The notes under the pieces: generated by a model
What the model was told of the DNA's origin: nothing
Database searches by the model: none
The model's input: the letters and a program-made list of their open reading frames with translations, nothing else
Shown: one piece after another, positions 46,066-58,924 of the stretch
Position numbering within the stretch: the first letter of the stretch is position 1
Layout of the letters: each line of letters opens with the position of its first letter
Source: Lepturacanthus savala
Lineage: Eukaryota > Chordata > Actinopteri > Scombriformes > Trichiuridae
Length of the DNA: 64,000 nt
Direction: 5' to 3'
Assembly: GCA_030544235.1 (NCBI GenBank)
Contig: CM060477.1
Coordinates: 10,767,934 to 10,831,933 of the forward strand
Translations under genes and position numbers: made by a program

Positions 46066-46765
46066 ACAATTAATCAAGTCAATTTCATAGATGTTCTGAT
46101 ACAAGTTAATGTGAGATGTTTTCATATTTGTGAAAGTTTTAAAATTTGTAATGTTGGAGTTTTTGGACTCAAGTTCATGGTGTGTCAATTCTGTTATGTC
46201 AACTCTGTTCATGTCACGTCAACTCTGTTTTTGCCCATGTTTTGTTTAAAAAAAATGACAATTAAATACATGTTATTGTCTACAAATAAATCAGAGGCTG
46301 TGTCATGATTAACTTTCTCCTTACAGGAAATGTCAATGCATTTGAATAATTTTTAAAGCTATAAAATGAGAAAATGTAAGCGCTCTTGGCAACTTTTCAA
46401 AGATATGTTTCAATGTTTTGACTCCTAAAAAAATTATCTTTATCCTAGTAAACTAAAAGTTTAATAAATGGATAAAGGGACAAAAGTTCTTTCAGGGGAG
46501 GAGTGATTTTAACATGAATTGAATTTGACTACAAGTAATATTTCACCCACTTTGTCCATAACAGAGTTGACAAAATATACTCTTAGTTCTTAGATTTTCA
46601 TTTAAAATAATAAAAATCTTAGATGGTTAAGCTTGGCAAATACTAGAATTGTAAAATTTTAAGTATTCTCTCTGAGAATTGAAAAAAAAATTACAGAAAA
46701 AAGACCAAAAAAAATTTTTTTTTTCTAAACTTGAAATGTACCCGCAATTTCAGAATGACCCATGT

Positions 46766-49700
46766 GCACCAGAACTGCATCTTCTGTACGAATCCATTCT
46801 GATTATCCATGGGAGCCTGGTCGGTACATGTTTCCATACACGCCGCCCTTTGTCGCAGTCGACGCGTACGTAGGATGCATTAAGGATATGAAGACGCAGC
46901 TATTGAATAATAAAAAAAAAAGGGGAAGAAAGATATGAAGCAAATTATTAATTCAGTTATCCATATCTGGGTGGCTTGAGAACAATTGTTGCAACAGTGA
47001 TTTGCATAATGAACTGAAATTGACCATACACACGTTCCAACTCCAACTGATATAGCCGGATCCAGAATACATTACACAGGCAAACAAAGACGTCCTTATT
47101 AGTCAATCCTTGCGTGTGTGTGTGAGTGAGTGAGTGATGGGAGGGCTTTTGGCAAGTCTGACATCAGTGATTTAATTTAGCACCATTGTGTTGTGGCCAG
47201 GCTATCCATCTAGCTGTATTGTGTGTATGTGTGTGTGTTGTATTTAGAGTCTGACTGCTGTGTTTGTGCTCTTTGATAAGGCTTTCCACTAAGGCGGCGC
47301 TGTATTAGTTTGTTTTTTTTCTCGTGTTTTTTTTTTTATTGTTAAAGACCAAAGTGCAAAAAGAGCAGGGTGGAAAGAAAAGAATTACGACTCCAGGACA
47401 AGACAAGGTGGGGTTATAGGATTAGGGTTATTATGTCATGTGTGTGCAGCCAGATATTTATTTTATAATTCAAAATGTTTATAATTATTTTGTTCATGCT
47501 GGAAATACTGGCAACAACACCGGAGCAGAAACACAGAATAAAGCTATTAATGCCACCACCAAACATCATGGATGCTGTAGGTTTTCATTCAAAATCAATG
47601 GAAATGGTGCAATGACACACAATTACGGTTCAAGCGCTTGAACTTAAAATTTTTAACTTTTGCAGTGATATCAATTCAAAATTTACCAGGCATAGTACGT
47701 CACTGACGTGGTTACCGGGACTGCAACAAAAAACAGCATGGAATGAAACAAACATAGAAACGCAACAATTAAAGTCATCTAGCCCATACAGTGGACAAGA
47801 CCCACCATCGCTGCGAATAAAATTAATGCTGCAAACAAAAAGAAATGGTGAAAATAAAATAAATTCGGAAAATAATAGAAATATATTCCGCATTGCACAC
47901 GAAGGCCATGGTGTCCATTGCGTTTGGTGTGAATGCAACTTAACATTGAGAGAGATCCATTCACCACGTAGATAAAAACATTTTAGTTAATAAAAGTTAA
48001 TAAAAACACAACATTGTTTTGCTAATTACAACATATCTATCAATATTATATTTCAATGCTGCCAAGTCCATTTCACTAGATGCTGCTAAATGCCACTACA
48101 TCTTACACTCTGTGCCTTTAAGTCCAGCTTTGTATTTTAGTAGCTTATATAGATCTTTTAATCTTACAAAGTCACTTTAACATCTTGAAGGTTGAACTAA
48201 ATGCTGCAGTTTATTAAACTTTATTCTTTAGGACAACTGCCTGTGAACCTATTAAATCAGTGCAGAACATCCTGCCTCTGCAGCTACTTCTGTTATCCAT
48301 GAATTATCATTCAACACAACAACCCTGGGAAATATGCAAATTAAAACACATACAGATCTATTAGCTGTCCTGCATGAGCCGAGAGCTAATCCAGTGCTAC
48401 TGCCAGGTCAGAGGTGATGGTGGAAGAGCCAAGACATGAGCCATGACAACTATGACGGACTGTATCAATCAGCTATAGTGCATTAGCCTTATGTACCAGC
48501 TTCTTTTGAAAGACTTATACAGACATCAGCGGTGGCAAACATATGGTCCTGGCAATGCTGAGCTACTCAATTAAACACAGAATCAAAATGCATTCCATCA
48601 ATATTCATCTATTTTTTTGGATCTATATAAAGACACATAAAAGGATAGTGGAGGATAATGTGTGTTGTTGAACTTCAATTTGAAGAGTGAAGAGAAAACG
48701 CCTACTTATAGCAAATTTGCCTACATTACACAGATGTTTGCATAAAGTTTATGAATATGCATCAACATATGCCATATACATGTATAGGCTCCTCTTAATG
48801 ATGGTTTTATAGAAGAAAAAAATAAAGCTTGAAACAGCAAAAGTACCCAACGTATTGAGTAATGTAAGTATTTAAAATATCAAGAAACTGCAAGCAGGCA
48901 ATGTTGTCGCAATGCACATATGCACTAAGAATAAATGTCCTTACACACAGACTATTCAAATCTCACAAATGACCTACTAGACCTTGTCAAACACTCGTGA
49001 ATGATCCACCCCCAGCACCACGCTGTGCAACCTCAGAGCTCAGCATCACAGTCAGCCCCGTTTGACCCCTATTGCTGCAGAGTCCTTTTGCTGTCTGGAG
49101 AAATTGAAAAACACAGAGGGACAAAGAGGACAATGGCGAGTTACAGAGATTTGACATGTCTGCCTGTCACGTAGGAGGACTGGAGGGACATGGACCTTCC
49201 ACCCTCACTGACAACTGTAGTTAATCAAGCGAATCATAGCACACCTGAGTTTGGAGCTTACATGACCCTAAAGACTCCCTGCGGCATTGAAACGCCATGT
49301 CCTTACCCAATGAGTATGGCACAGCGGTAGCTAACAAGCGAGAGGACGGCACGGTATCATCATACATACCAAATTAAAAAAAAAAAAAACAGGGGCAAAA
49401 GGGAGAAGCAGGAGACAAGTCGTTTGGTCATAAGCACCTTCACTTCACAGCACGGACAAAATAATCAAGAGGAAAAAGGGAAAGGGACCGAGCAAAGTCG
49501 AATATAGATAATATAGACAGACGTGCGCATGCACACACATAATGAGCCAATGCCCTTGAGAGAACACTTGATTGTCCGTGTCTGTTTAAACAGGGGAATA
49601 TTCTTCATGTCAAACGTTGTCCCTCTGCAAACGCACATGTAAATGTGTCACATGTGGAAGGTAACAACGCTCACAAGTACATCTGGAAAGGTCCCTTCTC

Positions 49701-51410
49701 ACTGCCCCACCACCAACACCCCTTATGGTCACAGAGAGCTTTATGAATATTGATTGAAGGATAAAAGAGATGAGGAGGTGGGGGTGGAGAAATTGAAAAC
49801 GCCACGGAAGAGAAGGGAAGGGATGAGAAGAGAAGGGATTTGTCTACACCAGAAAAACAGTTAGTTCATGTTGCTTGTTTAAGCTTCCAAGGTCATAAGG
49901 TCATACTACATCCCAAACAAACCAGAAAATTACTCAGCTTGTAGTCCGTGTTGTGTGCAAGTGTGCCTCTCTCTTTCTGTCTGTGTGTGTGTGTATAGAC
50001 AGCTCAAAGGATAGAAGTGAGTGACACAACTTGTCTGCGCCTGGGGCAGCACAGCTGGTATCAATTCCAATAATCAACCAAGGCGATAAGCCATCAACTC
50101 ACAAAAACACCCGCCCACATCCACAGCGGAGCAGATGGATGCGACTATTAATGGAAAGGGCACTGCCAATGTTACCGCTGCAGTGACACAGGACCTCTGG
50201 GAGGACGGATTCCTAGAAAGAAGTTGCAAGTCGGCGAGCCGCCAAAAGTAAGTTCATTCAAACTGGTCATCTGGAGATTGAAGAAAGAGACATGTGACAT
50301 GTCAGTTCAATGTCACGGACTCAATGAGTCCAGACCACTACTACTGTTTGTCCAAGCACTTTTAAGGAGTGTGGGGGGGATCCAATACAGTCAATCAAAA
50401 GCTATAATGATTTCTCTAGTAGTAGGTTGGACAGGGACCCAAATCACTCACCTGTACTGACAACTCAAAGTGTTCTTAATCCTAATGCACATGTATATGC
50501 ATGTTCAGCCCTCATCAATTTACATTTTATCAAATCATTTCAATGCACCATGTTGCTAAACTGAATTGACTTGTTTTCTCAAAATGCTTAATCCACAGGA
50601 CAATGCAAACAGCCTATATTTAGAAACTGTGAATTAAAGCAAAATGTCAGAATTTCCGTGAAGTTGTGATGTCACCACCCACCCCCTTTATTCAAAGCTA
50701 TTCAAATCAGCCAATCAGAGGAGAGGATCATTAATTTTAATGACAGATACAACACCACCTGCTCGTTCTAGAGCTCCAGAGGGAAATTTAAGAGTGGAGA
50801 TGTAAAACTATATCAAGATGTTTTTTGATCCTTAAACTACAAATATATGACTTGTTAGGGATATTAAAACAAAGTGTACTATATTGGACCTTTAAAATTT
50901 GTTTTTCCTCAAGGACCATAGAGGTTTGTTGGTGGGCCGTCCTACTGAGTGACACCTCTCATTCTGTGCCTCTGCCGTTAAACTAAGCCGCACAATTATC
51001 CCCTATGACCTGAAAAGGTTATTGCACAATCAAATAAAGTGGAATGAAACTCTTATTGGCAACCTGACACATCAACTCTGCTGTGTAAACCGACTCCGCA
51101 TCGCAGCAATCATCTCTAACACAAGGCAATTAGGTTGTGATTCATTGTGTATATCCGTCTACGAAAGTGCCCTCTAAGGTGCCCCGTGGTCACGGAAACA
51201 TGGAAAAATGCTCTCCGAGGTGCCTGCACAAAGAGCGAAAGAAAGTTCTGAAATTGCCGTTTTAGTTAAAGGTAAATCAGGATGAAGTTCCCAACAGAGA
51301 CTCTCTAATAGAGGGACATGAAAAGGCCTCATGGGTGTCTTTCATTGAAAGAGAATGTGTTTCCCCTCCTGTAAAGTACCCAACAAGATGTAATGCTGTG
51401 CCTTTGTTAT
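46766..51410. other. Intergenic adgb-stxbp5, no gene recognised
   Basis: Mostly AT-rich. A minus-strand fragment of the 18.2-kb repeat family is at about 48065-48122 (CACTAGATGCTGCTAAATGC, ACTCTGTGCCTTTAA). The 102-codon minus ORF at 47630-47938 has no recognisable domain. Confidence 0.45.
50640..50895 (+). repeat. Dispersed repeat, copy 1 (GTGATGTCACCACCCACCC)
   Basis: TTGTGATGTCACCACCCACC, ATTCAAATCAGCCAATCAGA, AACTATATCAAGATG and ATATTGGACCTTTAAA recur in the same order at 56045-56260. A diverged MITE-like family. Confidence 0.65.
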
Positions 51411-51579
51411 GGGGTAAATGGTAATAGCATTGGACTGCATTTGTATAGCGCCTTCAAAGTCTTCCAATCACTCAAAGCACTTTACACTACATCCCTGAAA
51501 TTCACACACACATTCTTACATTGAATGCAGATGCTGCCATGCAAGGTGCCAACCAGCTCATCATGAGGATCTATGTAAT

Positions 51580-51628
<49 letters not shown>

Positions 51629-51768
51629 TGGCACAATGTTTGCGAACAATTTGAGGTTCAGTGTCTTGCCTGAGGACACTTCTACATGCGTGCAGAACAA
51701 GCCAGGAATCAAACCACCGTTCTTCTGATGGTGGATGACACGCTCTACTGAGCAACAGCCGGCCCGAC
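51411..51768 (-). mobile_element. tRNA-derived SINE, minus strand, with (CA)n
   Basis: Read on the minus strand, a tRNA-like head (TGCTCAGTAGAGCGTGTC; B-box-like GGTGGTTTGATTCC) is followed by TTGTTCTGCACGC, CCTCAGGCAAGACACTGAAC and the tail AAAGTGCTTTGAGTGATTGG, GGCGCTATACAAATGCAGTC. It is the same family as 16490-16850. A (CA)n run (51583-51626) has grown inside it. Confidence 0.85.
51583..51626 (+). repeat. (CA)n microsatellite inside SINE
   Basis: A 44-bp uninterrupted CA run. Confidence 0.97.
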
Positions 51769-53383
51769 CTTTAGGGTCTGTATGGGTGCCTATCTGATGG
51801 AGAAATAAAAAGTGGAAAATGTGCCATTTAAGGTTCCACTAAATAAGTAAGTAATTAAAAACATGTTATTTACATTATTCCATTAAGTTGATTTTGGTGG
51901 TGTGTTTGCTCAGTCATACCCACTGTACATTTTTAGTTTGTCTTTGGGTTAGTTCAGTTTAAGCTGTATCATAGATATTACTACACATTTTTGAGATAGA
52001 TCATATAGCAAACCTTGGAAATTTAAGCCTACGATTAACTGTTGACTAAATTGTATTAAGGATGAATTACTAATGTATGTTTACCGTTTTATAAGCATAT
52101 TCAACTCTTTAAAAAGGTGTTCTTTATTCAAAACATGTTTACAACCCTTTAGCTTGGATTAACTTGCACTTGCAGAGAGGGGGATTAGCATTGGGGTACC
52201 TTATGATTGCTGAATACAAAGTAGAGACAGAAAATTAAAGACTATTGTGCTGCCCTCATTATATGTCCACTGAGTATAATTCAACAGACAGATAAACACT
52301 TTCAGCTTGTCCCTTTATCAACAGGTTTATTGATGTTGCAAAAAAGGTGAAACTGAAACAGAAATACAGAAAATATGATCAACACTGTGTAGATATACTA
52401 TAGGATATACTTTAGATATAATGCAAATATGCCACATGAAATGTATTTGTAACTGGGACAGGTTCTTTCAAGGTACGTAATACATGGCATCATATATTTA
52501 TCATAAGTAATTATCATTCAATCCTAATTACAAGTTTACAATCTTACAATTTATCATTTTAAAAGTCTAAATTTCCCTGCCAATGAATAATATGTTTAAT
52601 ATCACTTTGGATGGTTGTGATTGTAGTTCTCATAAAACACCTTTAAAGGAGAATCACGCTGCCTATTATAGAAAGAAATAATAAATGGTGGCATTTTGCA
52701 TGTGATATTTTTCTGATATGGATGTGGCATGTCTGAAAATAGGCTAGGTCAAAATATCACCAACCATTTTGAAAATGTTAACAGAAGGGTCTATAACACT
52801 CAAAACGTGTCAGATTCCAAGAAGAGATATTAGGTTATGGGCAGATTCCTAATGAAGCTTTTGCCAACATCCATGGTTGACATTGCCATGGACCTGCCAT
52901 TAATAATTAGAGGGATGCACAGTAGAATTAACCTCTGTCTAGGCATGTTAATGTAGCTTGTTATCAAACTGTAATGAAATCTGAAGGCGAACCTTTTGAG
53001 TAGCCCCGCTAACAGACTAAACTCCTCAAAATAACAGCTACTTGCCAGTGATAACTGCATCAGCCCAGCAATAATTCTCCAAACTAAAGGTGATCAAGAC
53101 CCAGATTAGAAACAGTTATGGAGAAGTAAAGGCTCTCAGATCATCTGCTGTTGTCTATTAAGGGGAAATTGACTGTAATGAGGTCATTAACATTTACAAA
53201 TCATGGCCAAAATAATTCTTTGATTTCAAAAATCTTGCTTCTCAATTTACAATACAAAACCAAACCATGTTTTTTAACATTTAAATTGTTAATAATTCCA
53301 TGTTCTTAATACAGATCTTTGAGAAATATAGTGCTCTCTGGTTTGTCTGAATAACCTCGTTCATCCAGGTCATTGTTCTCCAT
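51769..53383. other. Intergenic, AT-rich, no gene recognised
   Basis: No coding block or clear mobile element was recognised. Confidence 0.5.
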
Positions 53384-53616
53384 CTCAAATTGAATCATGG
53401 GCAAATGGACTTGTATTTGTCTAGGAAGACATTTCGCCTCTTATCTAAGAGGCTTCATCAGTTTATATGCAAAAAAAACCTGTCTCACTCCACTGTTTTG
53501 TCAGAATAGTGCGGACTAGTCAGACTGATGCATCTGAGCTGATGAAGCCCCTTGGATAAAAGGCGAAATGTCTTCCTAGACAAATGCAAGTTCAGTTGCC
53601 TATGATTCAATTTGAG
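53384..53616. repeat. Foldback element, two 78-bp inverted arms
   Basis: The left arm (53384-53461) and right arm (53539-53616) are inverted copies with about 7 mismatches in 78 bases, separated by 77 bases. Each arm carries CTGATGA, a hairpin, then GAAA (left arm on the minus strand, right arm on the plus strand). The unit resembles a common fish repeat unit (GATGAAGCC-hairpin-GCGAAA-GTCTTC). The duplex arms would form a long RNA or DNA hairpin. Confidence 0.88.
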
Positions 53617-55941
53617 AGAAAAGGACAGAGAAGTCTGCAAAATAAATCATTTTTTAAATACAGAGGTGCTGTTTCCTTTCATTCTGAATCCCCCCCAGGA
53701 AAATATGAATCTTAATTAGGGATGTAGCCTTTTTACTAAACATGCATCTTTGTCCTCCTCTGCTCAAGGGGCCCACTGAGTGAATCAGGAGCCCTTTGTA
53801 TTTTGTCACCCCTGCCCCTAAGACACCACTGCCCTTCATCCACACATCTGTTGAGGCTTTGGAGGGACGATATCACATGAGTAATGATTAGTGCTACGCT
53901 GAACAAAAAGTGAACCATAACACCTTAACCTTAGGAATAAACCACTTTATCTTTACATGCAGGCAAAAAAAAAAGAAGCATATCTGGGGGAATCAAAAGC
54001 ACCATCCAAAGATCTTTTGGAAATTAACATTTGGACAGACTGTGGCACAACCAGAAGTTACATCAGCTGCACCCTGACAACCACAATGACTTCTCTATTA
54101 TTACTATAGACGCCAGCAAGTTATAAATGCACAGCAGCAGCCACAAAGACAAGTTCCCTCATATCAGTAGTACAGAACTGTTAGGGAACGCAGTGCCTGA
54201 GAAATTCCCAGCAGACAGAGACAAAAATAGACTTTGATCAGCCTGTACGGAAACGCACACAATCGCTTGATCCCTCCATCATTAAAGGTGTGTAGCGATG
54301 TGCTGAGTGGGGGACAGCTGTCAACCAAGGCCCCTGCTTTGAATAGCAACTTCCCTCTCTGCCGTCACTGTCAAGTCTCGCAGTGTGCATGGAGCCGCCT
54401 GGACCGCCGTTCAACCCAGATCCACACTGACATGCAGTCCCTCTGTTTAAATATTGACTCAGTTTGACCTTCAAATAGGAACAGACTCATCTTTACTAAG
54501 CATAAACTGTTAATCAAGGGCGGCTCTTGTAGACATATGAGCGCAGACCCCATGGGAATAAGGAAGATACGATATCAGAAAGCCTATCTGTATAAGTTAC
54601 AATAGAACACATCCTTGCACAGGATTTCTAACTCTATCGGTCTTGTCACCTAAATCTGATGACAGGTACTGTTTCTTTCTGTGTTGATGACCTTGTGTTC
54701 AGCGCTCTACTCCCTCTGCGCCAACGAATCTGAAGTGTTGCAGTTTTTTGTGAACCACTCCCAACTCATTATTTGATTTTTTTTTTCCACCCCTCCCCAC
54801 CCCTCAGTATATGCAGTCTACAGCTGAGCTATGCTGGCTAAAGAAAGAGGTGGTGTTGCTGGTTGGTGGGCCAAAGAAGAGTGAAGAGAGAATGAATTCA
54901 AGGCAAGGTGAGGTGAGGCAGGGGGAGAGAAATAGTTGGGTTACAAGAATGAGGCTGCAACCAAGTCAGCATTTCTGTGTCTGTAAGTCTGGGGTTCCGT
55001 CCAGCCTCCCTCCAGCATTGGCTACAGCTTCTGTGTGTGTGTGTGTGTGTGTGCTCTTTACACAGAGAGTTACAGGGGGTTTTGGATTACTGCAGTAAAA
55101 TCTGGGCGTCAATCTGTGAGCTCTCACCTTTTCTCCTTTATTGCTATCGCTCTATCACCATAAAAAGCTTGGCCTTTTGGATACTTTTCTTTCAAGCTGA
55201 GTCTTAGCCACGGCAGCACAGCCTTTTCTCCTTCAAAGTCTGGCTCTGTTGTCTTTTATCAGCACAGCAGGCTCTGAGGTTGGACCCCTAGAGACGTTCA
55301 ATCCCACGGGGAGCGCGTAACAATAACGGGACAATGCTGCAGCATGTAAAGCCAATAAACCAAAGGACCCTGTATCGAGCCTGTGTGTGTGTGTGTCTGT
55401 GGATATTGATGTGTAGGGAAATGCACATGCTTGTGCAAGGCAGAGAAAGGTGAATGAAAAGATGGGAAAGAGCGCTGCATATTATTTGGTCTCATAGATT
55501 GAACCTGAAGTAAGTCTTTTTTTGTGGAAGAAAATCACTAAATTCATAATTGGCTGAATACTTTGGGAAATAGCCTTTTTAAAATCCACCCATGAACGAA
55601 CATATTATGTTCGTTTAATCTGTATGAAACCAAAATGCAAAATCGCCCCCTGTAATCTTAATGCAAAGTTAAACCGAGTGACTGCCTGCTGGCTGTATTT
55701 AACACAGATATGAGAGTGATAGCAATCTTCACATCCAACTCTGAAAAGCGATTGAGTGGTCTTCCCAAAATTTTTAACTATTCCTTAAGACATAGCATAG
55801 GATCGTGTATCTGTAGCAAATGACATTAACTGTGCAAGACAGTCCAAGAGAAATAAAAAATGAAGATGAATTAATACAGGTTATGTATCGTAGGATAAAT
55901 TTCTAATTATCAGAAAAGACAAGATTAGAGGTCCTAGATTG

Positions 55942-55943
<2 letters not shown>
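53617..55943. other. Intergenic, no gene recognised
   Basis: Short GT runs at 55034-55051 and 55383-55395. The 95-codon ORF at 54811 runs into the GT repeat and is not supported. Confidence 0.45.
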
Positions 55944-55996
<53 letters not shown>

Positions 55997-56005
55997 TATA
56001 TATAT
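55944..56005 (+). repeat. (TA)n microsatellite with one G interruption
   Basis: A TA run broken once (TATAGATATA) at about 55995. Confidence 0.95.
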
Positions 56006-56044
56006 GAATGGATTGTTGATTATAAAAGGGTCTAGTTGTAGAGA

Positions 56045-56260
56045 TGGTGACTTAAAATGAGCTATGATGTCACAACTATACAGTCACCACCCACCCACCC
56101 CTCCATTCAAATCAGCCTATCAGAGGAGATATTCAATACTATTAACGAGAGACAAAAAACTATATTGAGATGATTTGGCATTCTTAAAATCACAACTATA
56201 TCTTGTTGTTGTTACTTCAAATAAAACCCAGGAAAATTTAACAATATTAGACCACTGCAT
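56045..56260 (+). repeat. Dispersed repeat, copy 2
   Basis: GCTATGATGTCACAACTATA, CAGTCACCACCCACCCACCC, ATTCAAATCAGCCTATCAGA and AACTATATTGAGATGA match 50640-50895 in order. Confidence 0.65.
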
Positions 56261-58316
56261 TGTTTTTTTTGTTTTTTTTTGCATTGGTCCTCGTCTCAGT
56301 TGCATCCAGCTGAGCTCTTGGATGAAATAAGTAATTTACACTTTTTTCTCTGATGACATACACTTCTTTAATCTAGACAGCAAGATAATTCAACCTAAAT
56401 TGCTGCACTTTATCAAACATTTAACAACTTCATGACGAGCAGGGGTGTTATTGTGGAAGGCAACAACTCAATAAAGCTTTTGACCCAAGATGCTGTAGAG
56501 AGCCAGCTTAGATCTGGCAGTGCCTCAGCTCACTGAAAGACAACAGTGTAATGTATATATTTGACAGATAAAACTGTAGAAATGGAGGAAAGACGGTAAT
56601 TTCCTGAAAGTTCTTGAAAGTCCTTCGTCATTCACAAAAGTAGCAGCAAAGTGCTTGATTAAGCCGGTCTTGAAATATTGCCTCACAAATGGAAAGTGAA
56701 TTAAAGAGGCACCGCAGTCTCCACACCACTCAGGGAATGTGTATCTAGTTTCACGTAATTTCATCATCCTACTGTGTGGGTCCATTTAAGAATCAAATAT
56801 TTTCTTATTACTTGTGGGAAATCAAATGCTCACACACACGCACGTACACACACACACACACACAATGGCCGAACCGCTCCTTGTTTTCAAGGTTACACTG
56901 AAGATCTTATGTTACTCACAGTAAATTATATTAAACTGCCAGCCAACAGCTGCCAATTAACAAACAGCCTCTCTGTTAATACACACGTCACAGCCAATTA
57001 CAGTGTCGGGTGATCTCTTTCTCTCTCCTTAACAGCGTAGTACAACATAGATACCTTCACACCCGACAACTGTACCACATGCACAGTGGAGGTAGAGAGC
57101 TTTGGGTGCTCGGAAAACAGCAAACAACAGATCATATTTTAGAAAGGGAGGAATGAACTGGGGCGAGAGGGAACAGTGCTGAGATGAGAGGGAATGTTCT
57201 GTGCCAGGAACAAGGCTCTCAGTATTAGCTCTGTCATCCAGTTACAAGGGTAGAAATAGTGGTCGGCTAGATGAGGCCTGACGGACTGTGTGCTATACAC
57301 ACATAAAGCAGCAGAATGCTTTTATGAGCGGAGGAAACACTGGAGCGGGGCACACATGCAGACAGTGTTTGAGTAAAAGACACTTCAATATTGTGTGCAG
57401 CTGTTTGCTTATTCAAGTAGGAATGAAACTAAGATCATGTTCATGTTGTGTATTACTATATTAGGTCCAATATCACATTGAAAGGGAATAGATTTCTGAC
57501 AATGAAGATATGTAAATGTAGAAATGTTAGCAGCAGGATTCAAAGGCCTTTGTGATACTGCAGGATGACTTTGCACATGCACACATACAAGCAGGCATAG
57601 ATAATACCTCTCTTGCATCTATCTGGTCCACAAAGCACTTGCATGTGCACACTATAAAACATGCACACTCACAGCATAATGATAATTTCCTTCATGCAGC
57701 AGCACAAAATTTAACTATTCATTTTTGTCAACCTTGAAAGTAGCACAGTGCAGCACAGATAATGAGAATTTATTAACATCCCACAGCCACTAGATGGCAC
57801 CCTCTTCCCTTTCATTTCCAATTTAGTTCTCCATTCCTCAGCTGATCAGCTGACTCTCTCTGTGGGATGGAGGCCAAATAGATGCACTCCCAATACTAAG
57901 CTAAGATAATGGGCACTTACTATAGTATATCACATTCAGTTGACAGGAAACATCAGCAGCTGATCTGCAGTTGTATATATATCAGAAACCTAACCATCTG
58001 GAGACATATTCACTTCATTGATAGCTGCCACCTACCTATGTTGCATTTTTTGGACTTCCGAGGGCCTCCATCAGCAAGAATATATCAATTAACCAATCAA
58101 TCAGCAGCGTTTAGCTTGAGGGATGTTGGCTGTAGCCAGCATGCTTCAAGTCATATGGTCAATACAGTGACCTTCAAAGGGGAAAAAAATTATTTGCAGA
58201 ATATAATCAGGCATACTGGCCGTTGAAAAAGTCAAAACCATACATTGCAAGTGAGATGGCTTGACATTCTCAACACAGTGAAAGGTGAAGTGGATTGTCA
58301 TTTTTTAAATGCAATT
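56261..58316. other. Intergenic 3' of adgb, no gene recognised
   Basis: Ordinary AT-rich sequence. The 105-codon ORF at 57909-58226 shows no family resemblance. Confidence 0.45.
56825..56863 (+). repeat. Imperfect (CA)n
   Basis: A CA run interrupted by GCACGT. Confidence 0.9.
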
Positions 58317-58331
58317 TTTATTTGATTTATT
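58317..58331 (-). terminator. adgb: Candidate adgb polyadenylation signals
   Basis: Two AATAAA hexamers on the minus strand (TTTATT at 58317-58322 and 58326-58331) lie about 265 nt after the adgb stop codon. They are plausible signals for a short 3'UTR; this is motif evidence only. Confidence 0.5.
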
Positions 58332-58591
58332 ATAGAGAAAGATAATGTAGGATATAGATTAAATATGATGGATGACTATGCGATCTATGGGAATATAATC
58401 TAAATGTGGAACAGAGAGAATAGGGTGAAAGTTGGATAAAAATAAGTATTTTATAGCTAAAAAACTAACACGTCTTTCGAAAGAGTCAAATAACCTTGTG
58501 TGATTAAACGAAGATTCTTCAGTGTTCAAACAGATTTGCTGAAAGGTGACTACTAAGGCGAAGTGAGATTGGAGGTTTGTGCCAAAAACCA

Positions 58592-58795
58592 TCATTTGTT
58601 CTTGCCAGCAGTCTTGGCAGGTTTGTTGGGCTGCTGGTTGGCAGCAGGGGTGGGGGTTGTTTCTTCTAGCGCTGCCTGCTGGGTGTCCTCCAGAGCCTCT
58701 TTCTCCTCTTGTTCCTTTTTTACGGTCGCCATCTGACAGCTACTAAATGCTTTGCAAGCATCAAGGAATTTCTTACGCCGCTGCCACAAGGCTGC
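58592..58795 (-). CDS. adgb: adgb last coding exon and stop
   Basis: The acceptor is CTCCTCCCCAG|GCAGCC. The exon has 67 codons in phase 0, starting AALWQRRKKFLDACKAFSSC, and the stop TGA is at 58594-58592. The end is low-complexity (E-rich, then T/P/A/N/Q-rich, closing KPAKTAGKNK), consistent with a disordered, basic C-terminal tail. The upstream in-frame Met in the intron is not used. Confidence 0.85.
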   Translation of the reverse strand, partial: AALWQRRKKFLDACKAFSSCQMATVKKEQEEKEALEDTQQAALEETTPTPAANQQPNKPAKTAGKNK

Positions 58796-58924
58796 CTGGG
58801 GAGGAGACAAGAGAATCAGAGAGAGAAGTTACAGGATGGCAAGGAAGAGGGAAATAACACATCTTTGTGAATTGCTTTCACCTGGATGGTTAAAACTGAT
58901 AATTATTGCGTCTGTACGACTCAC

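Larger units (their letters stand above)
44603..46761 (+). mobile_element. DNA transposon, 2,159 bp, perfect 28-bp TIRs and ATGT target duplication
   Basis: The terminal inverted repeats at 44603-44630 and 46734-46761 are identical over 28 bases (starting GGGTCATTCTGAAATTGC). They are flanked on both sides by ATGT (44599-44602 and 46762-46765), a 4-bp target-site duplication. The interior has two coding-like pieces on the plus strand, separated by a possible intron (see separate entries), and at least eight copies of a GTCAACTCTGTT-type motif. No transposase catalytic domain is visible, so this is probably an internally deleted, non-autonomous copy. Identical TIRs suggest fairly recent movement. 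A 4-bp duplication fits only some superfamilies (for example Sola), but I cannot assign one. ORFs crossing the ends are shadows. Confidence 0.85.
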
